DNA from: Bemisia tabaci
Lineage: Eukaryota > Arthropoda > Insecta > Hemiptera > Aleyrodidae
DNA: 64,000 nt
Assembly (NCBI RefSeq): GCF_918797505.1
Contig: NC_092800.1
Coordinates: forward strand, 6,634,001 to 6,698,000
Direction of reading: 5' to 3'
Part shown: positions 11,701 through 21,637 of the stretch, in pieces
How positions within the stretch are numbered: position 1 is the stretch's first letter
How the letters are laid out: every line of letters begins with the position of its first letter
Made by a program: the position numbers and the translations under genes
Notes under the pieces: generated by a model
Databases searched by the model: none
The model's input: only the letters and a program-made list of their open reading frames with translations
Told to the model about the DNA's origin: nothing

Positions 11701-12548
11701 TCCTGATACTCAAATATAATCAAAACTCCATCCCAGATATGAATGAGCATCTGACTCAAATCCTCAGAAACAGAAAAGATATGAAGGTGAATCCAGGGTT
11801 CGATTAGGGATAATTCAAGATTAGAGATAGCCCCACCAGTCACCACTGAGAATTTCATTTTCCTTCGACAATAACTGAAATAAGATTCCTCAAATTACAA
11901 AAAGCAGATCCACAAGATATGGATTATTTTTTGCTTGATTTTTGGAGCCAAAAACATTGGCAGTTGGAATACAAGCGCAGAGAAAGTACGGATGAAACTT
12001 TCAGCTCAGCGGCGGCGGCCGACCATGCAACGGAATCCCTCATGTTGGGAATTTGGAAGAGAAGATTTGTTTACAGAGTGTTCCTCAAGTATATTGCTAT
12101 ATCCCCTGGATCTCCAATTTGGAATAAGTATTACAGTTTTTATTATTTTGGCAAATATGTACGACTATTCTGATCAGCGCGACGTGGTGGCCAAATAGCG
12201 AAATTCTAAGCCTGGATTCACCTTAAGTCCCACTGTCTAGGGGAAAGACATGTCCCTTTGAATCAGCCATCTCAAGATATCAAGGGTGGAAACTGACTAG
12301 CAAGAACGCATGAGAGAGATTTTCTGTTTCTGATCGATGGAATTCCACCAGTCACCATTTTGGTACGAAATTGCCCGCCAGTCGGTAGTTTATGAACGCA
12401 CTTTCCACCGAAGTAAACTAATAGATTTCGTCCTCTCTTCAGACCCCGACACTGCATTAGTGGAGATATATACTCAATATACCAGCATTAACCCCTTTTC
12501 TGCCATAGTTAAAGTACGAGGGAAAATAACAATAATAAAGCTTGAATA
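8736..12548. other. Intergenic, no supported gene
   Basis: Short open frames exist on both strands, for example 62 codons at 9364-9555 and 68 codons at 9715-9921. None has a recognisable domain, splice-supported partner or repeat structure. GGCAATAGCTTATGTGGCTT near 9977 recurs in altered form near 37590, so part of this is old dispersed repeat. Confidence 0.4.
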
Positions 12549-13105
12549 TAGGGATGTCGATACTTATCCGATACTTGCAAAGTATCGATACTTTCGATCG
12601 ATACTTAACGATACTCGGCATCGATACTCCACGATATCGATACCATGCAGTATCGATGCCAAGACCCCAGTATCGACGGTATCGATACTTAATCTGATTT
12701 GGCCATGAAGAAGGCCTCTTTTTCTTTTTTAAAAAATTCTCTCCCCACTATTTCACCTTCAAGATGCACTGTGACAAACGACGGAGTAATCAAGTTTCTC
12801 AAAATGATTATACTTCAATAAAAATGTTAAAAGCTCAGTTCGATAAGTGTAGTTAAAGGCTCAAAATAGCTGACTAAGGACGCGAACAGGGCTTTTTCGA
12901 GAGAGGCGTAAATCTGGCGGAATTTAACGGCCGACAGACATACGCACACTCAGAATCACGGCATAATTCAGAAATAGTATCGATGGTATCGATACCTCAT
13001 AAGTATCGATACTTCAGCTCGATGCTCGATACCGGTATCGATGCTTAGAGTCGATACCAGTATCGATACCGAGTATCGATACTTCCCTGAGTATCGACAT
13101 CCCTA
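12549..13105. mobile_element. GTATCGATAC-rich hAT-like element, copy 1
   Basis: The element begins TAGGGATGTCGATACT and ends with the complement CGACATCCCTA. An exact 8 bp target duplication, CTTGAATA, flanks it (12541-12548 and 13106-13113). Both ends are filled with repeats of GTATCGATAC over about 130 bp each, which can pair within and between ends. The 8 bp duplication points to the hAT superfamily. There is no transposase, so it is non-autonomous. A sister copy lies 288 bp to the right. Confidence 0.85.
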
Positions 13106-13393
13106 CTTGAATATTACATAATTCAATACATAGGCGACAGTAACGATGCAGAATTATCAGACTCGGCAGCAGCGCAAAATACCCTTGTTTGGATTGAAAG
13201 TACTGGAGAAATCTCCCATCCTCAGAGCAGTAGATTTGGGGGCATAAATCCACCGATCATGACGTCGGCACCAACCAGTGAATTAAGGAACGCAGTTTGG
13301 TGATCCGTTGCACCGCCGGTCAATAAAAAATCCCCTGTGATAACAAGGGGCAAACAGGCTTACCAGACTTAGTAGGTTCTGTAGCCTATGTAC

Positions 13394-13940
13394 TAGGGAT
13401 GTCGATACTTAACCGATACTTCTCAAGTATCGATACTTTTGATCGATACCCATCGATACTTGGCATCGATACTTAACGATATCGATACCATGTGGTATCG
13501 ATCCTCAGACCCCAATATCGATGGTATCAATACTTAATCTAATTTGATCATGAAGAAGGCCTCTTTTTCTTTTTTAACATGAGTAAAGTTGTTAGAAAAG
13601 AAAAAGATGCCTTCACTCTCTTCTATTTCACCTTCACTCTGCACTATGACAAACGACGGAGTGATCAGGTTTCACAAGATGATTACTTTCGTTACCAATA
13701 TTAAAAGGTCGGTTCGATAACAGTTGTAAGGGGCTCATAATAGTTGACTAAGCACGCGAATAAGGGCAGTTTCAAGAGTGGCATAAATTTGACGGCCGAC
13801 AAACATACGCACACTCCAAATTACGGCATAAATCAGAAATAGTATCGATGGTATCGATACTTCAGCTCGATGCTCGATACCGGTATCAATGCTCAGAGTC
13901 GATACCAGTATCGATACTTCCCTGAGGATTGACATCCCTA
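13394..13940. mobile_element. GTATCGATAC-rich hAT-like element, copy 2
   Basis: It has the same TAGGGATGTCGATACT start and CATCCCTA end as copy 1, and the same inner landmark TGAAGAAGGCCTCTTTTTCT. The flanks CTATGTAC (13386-13393) and CTACGTAC (13941-13948) match in 7 of 8 bases, consistent with an aged 8 bp target duplication. Because the target sites differ from copy 1, the two are separate insertions rather than a tandem duplication. Confidence 0.85.
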
Positions 13941-14293
13941 CTACGTACATATCAGATCAGCAAAAAGCTGAAGACCTATGCTATAATTGATACTCAGATG
14001 AGCTCTTGTCCTCTGAATTAAGGTTCTTAGCTTAGAGAAGAATTGAAACGAACATTGGCTACATAACCAACTCTATCTGAACAACTTGGGCGTCAATTCG
14101 GATTCGCTTTGTCAGAACTTCAAAGACCACCCGCTAACAATGTTATAGCAATGATGAAGGAAACTGTAGACTCTGCTTTCCTGTGAATCAACGCCCTTGC
14201 CAGGTTGGAGGGAATAAGGAGAAAAGAACCACCTGAAATTTAGACCAGCAGACCAGGATTCTCTCCGTTTCCTAAATGACCACCGCTAACGGG

Positions 14294-14582
14294 TCACACC
14301 GAATTCAAGAACTTCTCGTACCCAAGTGGATGAAACTCAACAAACTTGGAATCACACACATATTCTGGGTCAGCGATGACTTCCAAAGAAGTGGTAATAA
14401 AATGGTAAGGCATTAGAAAGGGAAAACAAGCAGATCGCAGTGCCTGCGGCAGCCTGCCAAGATGAATTTTCACTGGGCCTTGAAAACATGGCAAATGATT
14501 AATAGGGGTCGATAAAGATTCACTTACGTACAAATGTTTCAATCGAATAGAAAGGAGAGTCAAAATTCGACAGGTTCTTCAT
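14294..14582 (-). CDS. Candidate small two-exon protein gene, function unknown
   Basis: An ATG at 14582 starts 18 codons (MKNLSNFDSPFYSIETFV) ending at a strong donor, GTAAGTG, at 14527. A short intron of 49 nt with a TTAAT-like branch site ends in TTTTCAAG at 14479. The second exon (14478-14294) continues in phase for 60 codons, ending YEKFLNSV and TGA, for 79 residues in total. An alternative acceptor six bases further on keeps the frame. No domain is recognised. The intron is at the lower size limit for insects, and longer gene models using other exons are possible. The promoter-like region just upstream is the main reason to take it seriously. Confidence 0.3.
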
Positions 14583-14639
14583 GAGAAAACTTAATTGCAG
14601 GTAATTAATCTGAAGCGTCGAGATAGCGGTACAACAGCT

Positions 14640-14815
14640 GGAGAAATTCAAACAGAATAGAAAATGGCGTCGCGTCGGCGTCGGTTCAAGTTTTTTCCCG
14701 CTCGCGACACGGCTGCCTCTGATTGGTGCTGGATGACATCATCCAGTCTGGCGCGAAGCTGGAGCGGTTTAAATTTGCGGTAGAATTACCGACAGCGCAG
14801 CGTTACCTACTGAAT
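14640..14815 (-). promoter_or_regulatory. GC-rich promoter candidate with CCAAT, CRE-like and E2F-like sites
   Basis: Read on the minus strand it has GCACCAATC at 14729-14721. A perfect palindrome GGATGACATCATCC (ATF/CRE- or AP-1-like) lies at 14731-14744, and an E2F-like CTTCGCGCCAG at 14758-14748. The ATG of the candidate small gene is about 140 bp downstream. The region stands out from the AT-rich surroundings. The arrangement suits a housekeeping or cell-cycle promoter, but direction is inferred only from the CCAAT box and the nearby ATG. Confidence 0.4.
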
Positions 14816-16171
14816 TCGATATTGGAAATGCTTACACATTGGTTGAGACAAAATTATTTGGATGTACATGATGTGAATGAATTCTAATACGAGGTAAAAA
14901 ACGGTCAGTTTCTTCAAATGAAGAACTCTGAGGTGAAAAATGCCACCTCATGATACAATTAGTTTATCCTCAAACTGACATCAGTGGTCTTTAAAAATAA
15001 TATTTTTACTTTGTCTCTTTTTTTATTTCTTTCTTTAATTTTTATAAATCTTTTAAAAAGTATCATCACACATGAAAAAAATGTGGCATCATTATTTCGA
15101 TGTGTACTTTGGTTTGACCTGTCATTTGTTATTGTACAATATTGTCTTCATTTTAAATTACTAACAGGTACCTACTTGCGTAAGATTCACAGAATTGAAT
15201 ACCTATTTAGGGTGCACTGCAAGGCTTATGATTCCCTGATGATTTTTAGCTTTAATTACTGTCACAAAAACCAACAAGAAGGGCAAATAATCTTCATTTC
15301 AACGCTCGTAAAAAAGTTTCAGGGATAGAGTAAGTCTGGTTTCACCACCAGTTAACCTGGTTTTACCTCACTCTTTGTGCCAGTTTTAAAGGAATTGGCG
15401 GAACCAAGGGGGGCGGAAAGAGCGAGCCCCCCCCCCCTTCCGCCCAGAAAAAAGAGATTAAAAAGGTGAGAAAGGAAGAAGGTAGTAAAAGTTGCAATAT
15501 ACATTTATTTAGAAGCCGGAACGGAGGAAAGAAAGAAGAATATTTATATTTGGTCATTATTAATGACAAAATCAACTCAAATTGCCTATTAGGTGCTTTA
15601 AAATTCGAGAATTTTCCTCTCCAGAGACTCTTCTTCTCCCTCTCCCCCCTCTGAATAGAATTATCTGGATCTGCTTATGTTTTAGGATACCTTTGATGAC
15701 TAGTTTACCTTGCTGATTCAAGAATGCCATGAAACCTTTCAGGAAATGCGTGGAGAATGAAAAGAATTTATCGAAAAAATGTAAATGCATTTTAGTGCAA
15801 AATTGTGAAATCTGGAAGAAGCATCTGTAAAAAGCAAATCCGATTTTATTACAGTAAATTTCAAAATAATTTTCCGGCATCTGTTTCCTTCATAATACTT
15901 ACATTAAAAACTCTCAAAAAGTTTCAATTGCTTCCTTTCCGTTTTCTTACAATATGGGAAATTGTTTGTTTCAAAATTAGAGGAAAAATAGTAGAGCTTC
16001 ATATATCATTACATTACAAACTGTTACGCACTTTTTGCGGAAGTTACTTTGCTATAATTAAGCCATTTAAGCAATAGGAGTGATTATCATCTATGAGAGT
16101 TTAATTTCAACACTGCACCTTCAGAAAGCCAGGAACTGTGTTCTCAGGTGTGTGCAGAAATAAAGTATATC
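14816..16171. other. Intergenic, nothing recognised
   Basis: AT-rich. Open frames such as 14984-15328 are hydrophobic or lysine-rich by composition and lack domains. An ORF-poor C-run lies at 15428-15439. No element termini were paired. Confidence 0.4.
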
Positions 16172-16405
16172 AACTGTGAAAATCTCAAACCACGCATCTC
16201 GTTTGCAATGTTAAAAAATGTCTCCTCTTGTTATATTTCTTTATAAGAAATCAAACCAACATCATTCCTCAAAGTTTTCTCAGATTTTGTTTTGCACAGG
16301 GAGGAAAAATCATGGAAGTTTTCAAGGATTGACATTGTCAGGAAGTATGACAGAAAGTCTGCAACTTCGCAAACCAAGATATGTCGTTTGAGTTTTATCG
16401 TCAAA
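16172..16405. mobile_element. Family P foldback element
   Basis: The left end contains TCAAACCACGCATCTCG and the right end carries an inverted match (CAAGATATGTCGTTTGAG). The inside has AGGAAAAATCATGGAAGTTTT, shared with copies at 21716-21981, 29148-29814 and 29968-30212. The ends are diverged, so boundaries are approximate. No coding frame. Confidence 0.55.
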
Positions 16406-16650
16406 ATGGAGGGAAAATGCAAAATAGAGTTTCGATTATTTAGCTCATGATTTTCACTAGCTAATGTTGAGAAAAGGATAACTTCTCAGCAACAAGCTTT
16501 TACTGGAGTGCACTTTTGTTTAACAAATTATACTTACACAGATATTTTTTTAATCATGTATTTTATTTCAAAATATAAATTTCATTTACAGATGCAAAAA
16601 AGAAATGAAAAGACAATTACGATGAGCTTCCTACATGGTGTGTCCCAGAA

Positions 16651-16987
16651 AGCCGATTATTGAAATTTATGGGCAAAGCAATAGACAAAGAAGACAAGAG
16701 GGATATGGAGGGATCCTATTAGTGGAAGTGGAAGAGGATGATTGAAATAGACAAAGGAGGTACATAATGGTGTAGTAACTATATGGTTCCGCGTCGCTTG
16801 CCGTTGTTAGTCTATTACGTACCTCCTTTGTCTATTTCAATCATCCACTTTCCATCATTTTCATCATTTTCGTCATTTTCGCCCTTGATTAGTCTATAGG
16901 AACCACCCATTTCAACCAATAGGATTTCTCCATACTTCCTATATCTTCTTTGTCCATCGCTTGGTCTGTCAATTTCAATAATCAGCT
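16651..16987. mobile_element. Family I palindromic MITE, longest copy
   Basis: The ends are GCCGATTATTGAAATTTATG and the complement TTTCAATAATCAGCTC. Just inside are GACAAAGAAGACAAGAGGGA and its inverted partner TATATCTTCTTTGTCCAT. A second inner palindrome (GACAAAGGAGGTACATAATG) makes this copy about 90 bp longer than those at 19195, 47586 and 57744. Confidence 0.75.
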
Positions 16988-17419
16988 CACAGGTAGATTA
17001 TCTTGTTGGGGGTTAAACCGACAAGCTACAAAGGGACACAAAAGACAAAATGCACTTAAAAATGTATTCAACAATGGAAATTCTGTCAGCTAAAATTAAT
17101 AGTGCCTAAATACAAACTTTAACATATACTTTTCTTTTTTAGTTTAAAAACAGCTAGGTATGAAATATTAAAAAATGAGGAATTTTTCTCTGTGATATCC
17201 CTGGGTATGCTAAGAAACAATGGTGAAGATATTGGATGGAACATGAATTTAATTGATGGGCATACCTCTTTTTAACAATGGTGCCTGCAAGTCTCTTCTA
17301 ACTGAAGATCATAAGCTCAAGAAGACCGTTTACCCATAAGTAATAATTTTTAACAATAAACTTGTCTATTTTTAAAAGACAACTCCTTTAGGAAAATGTT
17401 AAAATTTACATGAACGGAA

Positions 17420-17665
17420 AACCAGGGTTTCCAGGTTTCCATAAATTCTTCATTTTCTGTTCTAAACTATTTTCGCTTTTCCCCTGATTCAAATATTGTC
17501 GGATTCCCTGACTCTCCTTCCATTTTGACTTTTCTTCCTTCTAATTATGCTGCCTTCTGTTAAATGCTGCTTGCAAAATTTCCCTAACTTTTCAAATGAA
17601 TTTCCTGACTTTTCCAGGTTGCTGTGAGTTCCTGACTTTCCAAGTTTCCCAGACTACAAGTAACC
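17420..17665. repeat. TTCCCTGACTTTTCCAGG-type dispersed repeat
   Basis: Several variants of CCTGACTTTTCCAGG and CAGGTTTCC occur in a row (17425, 17605, 17632). This run resembles a degenerate short repeat. The 138-codon minus-strand frame across it at 17592-18008 is best explained by the repeat composition. Confidence 0.4.
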
Positions 17666-18139
17666 CTGGAAATGCTTTTCCAGTTTTTTTAAAGTAACAT
17701 TTATGAGAGGTACTTCTGAAATGGAGTTTTAAACACACAACACCCTTAAGTATCCCAAAGAATAAATTGAGTGTTTGAGCTGAGCCTGTGAAAAACTTAC
17801 AGTTGCGATTCAATCCAGTAATTTTGAGCCCCAAACATGAATTATTCTGAAAATAGTCACATTTGTTTTTGAAAGCGGCTAAAAATAAAAATATTTCACT
17901 GGTAAATTTTCCTTTTTGTCGAAAAACCAGGAAAATCAGTGATTCACAGCAGGATTCAATATTCTGCCGTAAATCTTTGAGTGCTTTTCGTTTAAAAGAA
18001 AAATCCATACATTACAGGTCCAAATTATCTCTGTTACATCTACTCATACATCTTTTTTTAGAATGATTGAAATATTAAGCTGAAGATAAGATTCTTTTAA
18101 TTAGGTGTTTGTCATAAAATTTATGTAACAGCATCAGTG

Positions 18140-18389
18140 CACTGCCGTGCCAAGGAAAAACAGTGTACAGGCATTTGAATGTTGCATAATTTCCTCTCAG
18201 AAAATATTTATTTTTGAGGATATGAATATTTTTTTTTTAAATTTGCAGACACTTTAGTTCAAATTACAAACCAAATTCTCTGAAAATTTGGAGACATTTT
18301 CCTACCGATTTTCCTGAAAATTCAAGATTTTTTGAGGAAATTTTGCAATGTTAGTAGGTTCATACAGCATTACTCCTTGGCAAGGCAGG
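18140..18389. mobile_element. Family B foldback MITE
   Basis: Left end CACTGCCGTGCCAAGGAAAA, right end with TTCATACAGCATTACTCCTT then GGCAAGGCAG. The family consensus is a GCCGTGCTAAGGAAAAACGC terminus at both ends, about 250 bp, with AT-rich middle parts. This is one of the more diverged copies; cleaner ones are at 34611 and 58326. Confidence 0.75.
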
Positions 18390-18643
18390 GCTCACAATAG
18401 TTAAAAGAACTGAAATCAAACTATTCCTTGTCCGCAACCACACACCAACTTCAAAAAAACTGGAGGAGGTTCATTATTTTTTTTCACTGTTTCATTGTAT
18501 GTTTGTCTTTCATTGTATTTCGCTGTTTCACTGAATTTTCATTGTTTTTTTTGTTGTTTTTTTTGAATGAGTAACATTAGAAAGATTTATAAGTGGCAAT
18601 GAAATTGATGATTCGCCAAACAATTCACTTCCTTGGGTGATTT

Positions 18644-18785
18644 GATGGCCAAAGTGCGAAACCACGAATCTCCATTTTCAAGTTATTACAATGACTAGTT
18701 TTTTAAAGGAAAAATAAAGTGGGACAGGAAGTGTACACTGTATAACGTTACAAATGGAGATACATGTTTTTGCACTTTGGCCATC
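18644..18785. mobile_element. Short family P element (GATGGCCAAAGTGC ends)
   Basis: GATGGCCAAAGTGCGAAACC at the left pairs with TTTTTGCACTTTGGCCATC at the right, and ATCTCCATTTTC pairs with ACAAATGGAGAT. The same left end opens the larger copy at 29148. Confidence 0.7.
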
Positions 18786-19194
18786 GAATTTCTTCTGGGA
18801 ATTTACAAATACAGAAAAACATCAGCGTACAAAGAAAAATTCTACATTAAAAGAAATCACAGATATCGTAACATTTAAATTGTGACCAAGCCATGCACGT
18901 AGGGGTAAAATATTGCTCCTCCTTTCACGTTTCATGAGCTAGTTGCAGTTTTGAAAACCTTTGCATTCCATTTGAAAATTATTGATCCTGGTTCATATTC
19001 ATTTAGTATTAACGACTTTCTATTTATAACTCATCAGTTACATCAAAATCAATCAATTTAATATTGATCAATAGGAGAAATAGTTTCATAGTTAAAAATT
19101 GTGGACCGTTTAGTATAAACAGAGTTTGTAGCAACGCTCATATCTTTGAAGGAGAGAATAAGTGATAATTTTTTAACGAAACATTCTTCTGTAG

Positions 19195-19429
19195 GCTCAT
19201 TGTTGAAATTGATAGACAAAGAAGACATAGGGAGTATGGAGCGATCCTTTGGATTGAAATGGTTGATTCCTGTAAACTAAGGGAGAAAATAATGGACTAA
19301 CTGTAGGGTCTCTCGTGGGTTGCCGTTAGTTAGTCTATCGCAAACACTCACTTCCACCAATAGGATCCCTCTACATCCCTTTTGTCTTCTTTGTCCATAG
19401 CTCTGTCTATCAATTTCAACAATTAGACC
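19195..19429. mobile_element. Family I palindromic MITE
   Basis: GTTGAAATTGATAGACAAAG near the left end pairs with CTCTGTCTATCAATTTCAAC at the right. AGAAGACATAGGGAGTATGG and a distal CTTTTGTCTTCTTTG segment form the next part of the stem. It is about 235 bp with no coding frame. Confidence 0.75.
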
Positions 19430-20642
19430 AATGTCTCCAAAACGAAGACATCTCAAATCTGAGTCCTGATAATTTTAAATAGCTCCTATTGCCATTTACA
19501 CACGAAAATACAGGGTTACTAAAGAAAATAAGTGCAAAAATGAAGATTCGAGAAAATAGACCTAGTAGTGTCTGAGAAAAAACTTTTGTTCAAAAAAGCC
19601 TCCGTCCTTTGTAATATTGTCACCGATCATCCAAAAAACTCTTGGAAATCGTTTGATGATTAAAAATCGGCATATTCAATTTTGACTGTATCTGTGGGGC
19701 CTTTTCCATTATCATGTTAGGTAAGACAATTGTAGGTACTATCTTCTGCATGCTTTTACGGTTGCATTTTGGACTAACAACAAACAAATTTTAGAATTAG
19801 AAATCGGCAGAAAAGGGCACCATTACACTCAATAAGTACAGCTGCGAGGTGGATTAATGCCCCTTGACTGCTATTTTGCATGAAACAAAGTCAATTTTTG
19901 TTTAATAGGTCTTGTTCTTGTACATGGGGGACAAATTTACTTGCTCTAATTGAATCAGTGAGTTTACCTAAGTTGGATTAGAAAAATTTTAAGGGAATCT
20001 CGATATTGAGACTTTGAGCATTAGATACTGCTCTCTTCAGTAGAGCTGTACTCTAACATACTCGTTAAGCAGTGATGACCAATCAGGCAGCTTCTTCGAG
20101 AGGGGCATAAAAAACAAAATTTAAAAAACCTGAAACAAGATGCTCAGCAAAGTACCTAAAATTTTGTGCTCTGATATTGGTTAACTATTGTGACTGTTCA
20201 ATTTTTAACTTTCATTAACTCTTCGCTCCTCATAGAATAATTCAATCAGGATGTCTGAAAAAAGTTAGAGGGTAATATGCTAATATTTATACTTACTTTC
20301 GCAATTTTCGTGCAGAAATAGTTAAACTACTGTTTTTAATACTTCGGTATATTTCAACTTAAAAATCTAAGTAACAAGTATGCTCATCAATCTGTAGGTC
20401 TTTGCAAAAATCTTATCGCGATTGGCTGCAAGTTCTTGACCCGGATCTGAACTTTTTCTTTCATGTTTTATGGGTTCTTTTTTTTAAAAAAAAAAAACGG
20501 CTGGACTGTTTTGGAAACATATTTACAGAGGAAATATTTTTGAAAATCCAAAGGGACCCTGATTTTTCCCAAGCAATAACAATTTAGAATGTACAAACAT
20601 AAGTTTGACACCTCTTGTCAAACAATTTCAACGAGAGTGACC
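19430..20642. other. 3' flank of the CUB gene
   Basis: This lies downstream of the CUB gene's stop codon on the minus strand and should hold its 3' UTR. I find no clear AATAAA close to the stop; CATAAA occurs near 20464. Poly-T and poly-A runs lie near 20478-20498. No other gene is supported. Confidence 0.35.
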
Positions 20643-21637
20643 TCACCTATATACAAAGTGCAAACTCAGTAAATTAACAATAAATACTAGAAAAATGGCT
20701 TTAAGAGGGCTCCTACTAATGGGCATTGCGTGCGAGAAGGACGATGAGGGAGATGATAAAATTGAGGATGTCTGCCCCGAAATTCGGGTATTTGCTCTCA
20801 CGACTTGTGACTGCCATTTAATGAAATACTGTGGGAGCGTCCTCGTCATTGCTGTCAGTTTGATGACAACAACATTGAGCCTCCAAGCAAGATTATACAC
20901 TTTGTGCTTGTCTCGCGGGCAGAAAGTATGTATGATAGGCCCTAGATGATCTGACGAGCCCTCTGAATATTCGTACAGTGTGAAATTCCACGCTGTACAA
21001 GGACGGTTTTGAGATGTTGCTAATTCTAGAGTTAGTTGTCTATCCACATTCGAATCTAAAGTCCACGAACACATTTGGTGATAGTAGTAATTTAATTCAC
21101 CTCCTCCAACGATTCGTGTAGAATGCAAAGAACCTGAGTGATTACTTATGACATGATGACCACAAGCACCATCTAAATTAAAAGAATAATCAGTCTTATA
21201 ATTAAATCCTTGAGCAGTCCAACTATAGTGAGCTACGGAATAGACCAGCCTCAATGGGGACCAACTTCTGATAGAGACGGGTAGCCAGTCTTCGTGAAAA
21301 TTGCCACAAAGGCAAGAAATTTGGGCACCATTGTCGTGCATGAATAACAGATGATCGACATGGGAGAGAGACACGAGATCAGTGTTGCAGCGACAACCAG
21401 CGTCTCCACATTCAGTTTGGCACCCAGGTTCGTTTGACAGTTTGAGTGCTGTGATTTTGAGCGTGATGCTCTGATTGAGAGCTGGTATGAAGCGATGTGC
21501 ACATACTAAACGACCCTCAACATTCCAGTATATTTGCTGGTTTCCAGGATTCGTTATCTGACCACTCGATAGGCTGTTTTCACCATAATAATCGGTGTTG
21601 CATAGAGTGTCCGGTGCTAATGTACCATCTTTTTGTT
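20643..21637 (-). CDS. CUB gene last exon: CUB4, CUB5, C-terminal anchor
   Basis: The exon starts after TTTTTCAG and encodes residues 371-700. CUB4 begins at Cys382 (LCNTDYYGENS) and has an extra Cys-rich loop (GCQTECGDAGCRC) beyond the usual four. CUB5 begins at Cys528 with Cys residues at 559, 583 and 609, the normal CUB spacing, and ends in the typical YFIKWQSQ strand. After it come SSILSSPSSSFS and the hydrophobic LKAIFLVFIVNLLSLHF before VYR and stop. A short polar end after a hydrophobic run fits GPI-anchor addition better than a tail reaching into the cytoplasm, but this is inference. Confidence 0.9.

Noticed and set aside
12337..12708. 123-codon plus-strand frame
   Set aside because: Half of it is the GTATCGATAC-rich end of a transposon, whose repeats stay open in several frames.
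17592..18008. 138-codon minus-strand frame
   Set aside because: It overlaps the CCTGACTTTTCCAGG-type repeat, is Phe/Lys-rich by composition and has no domain.
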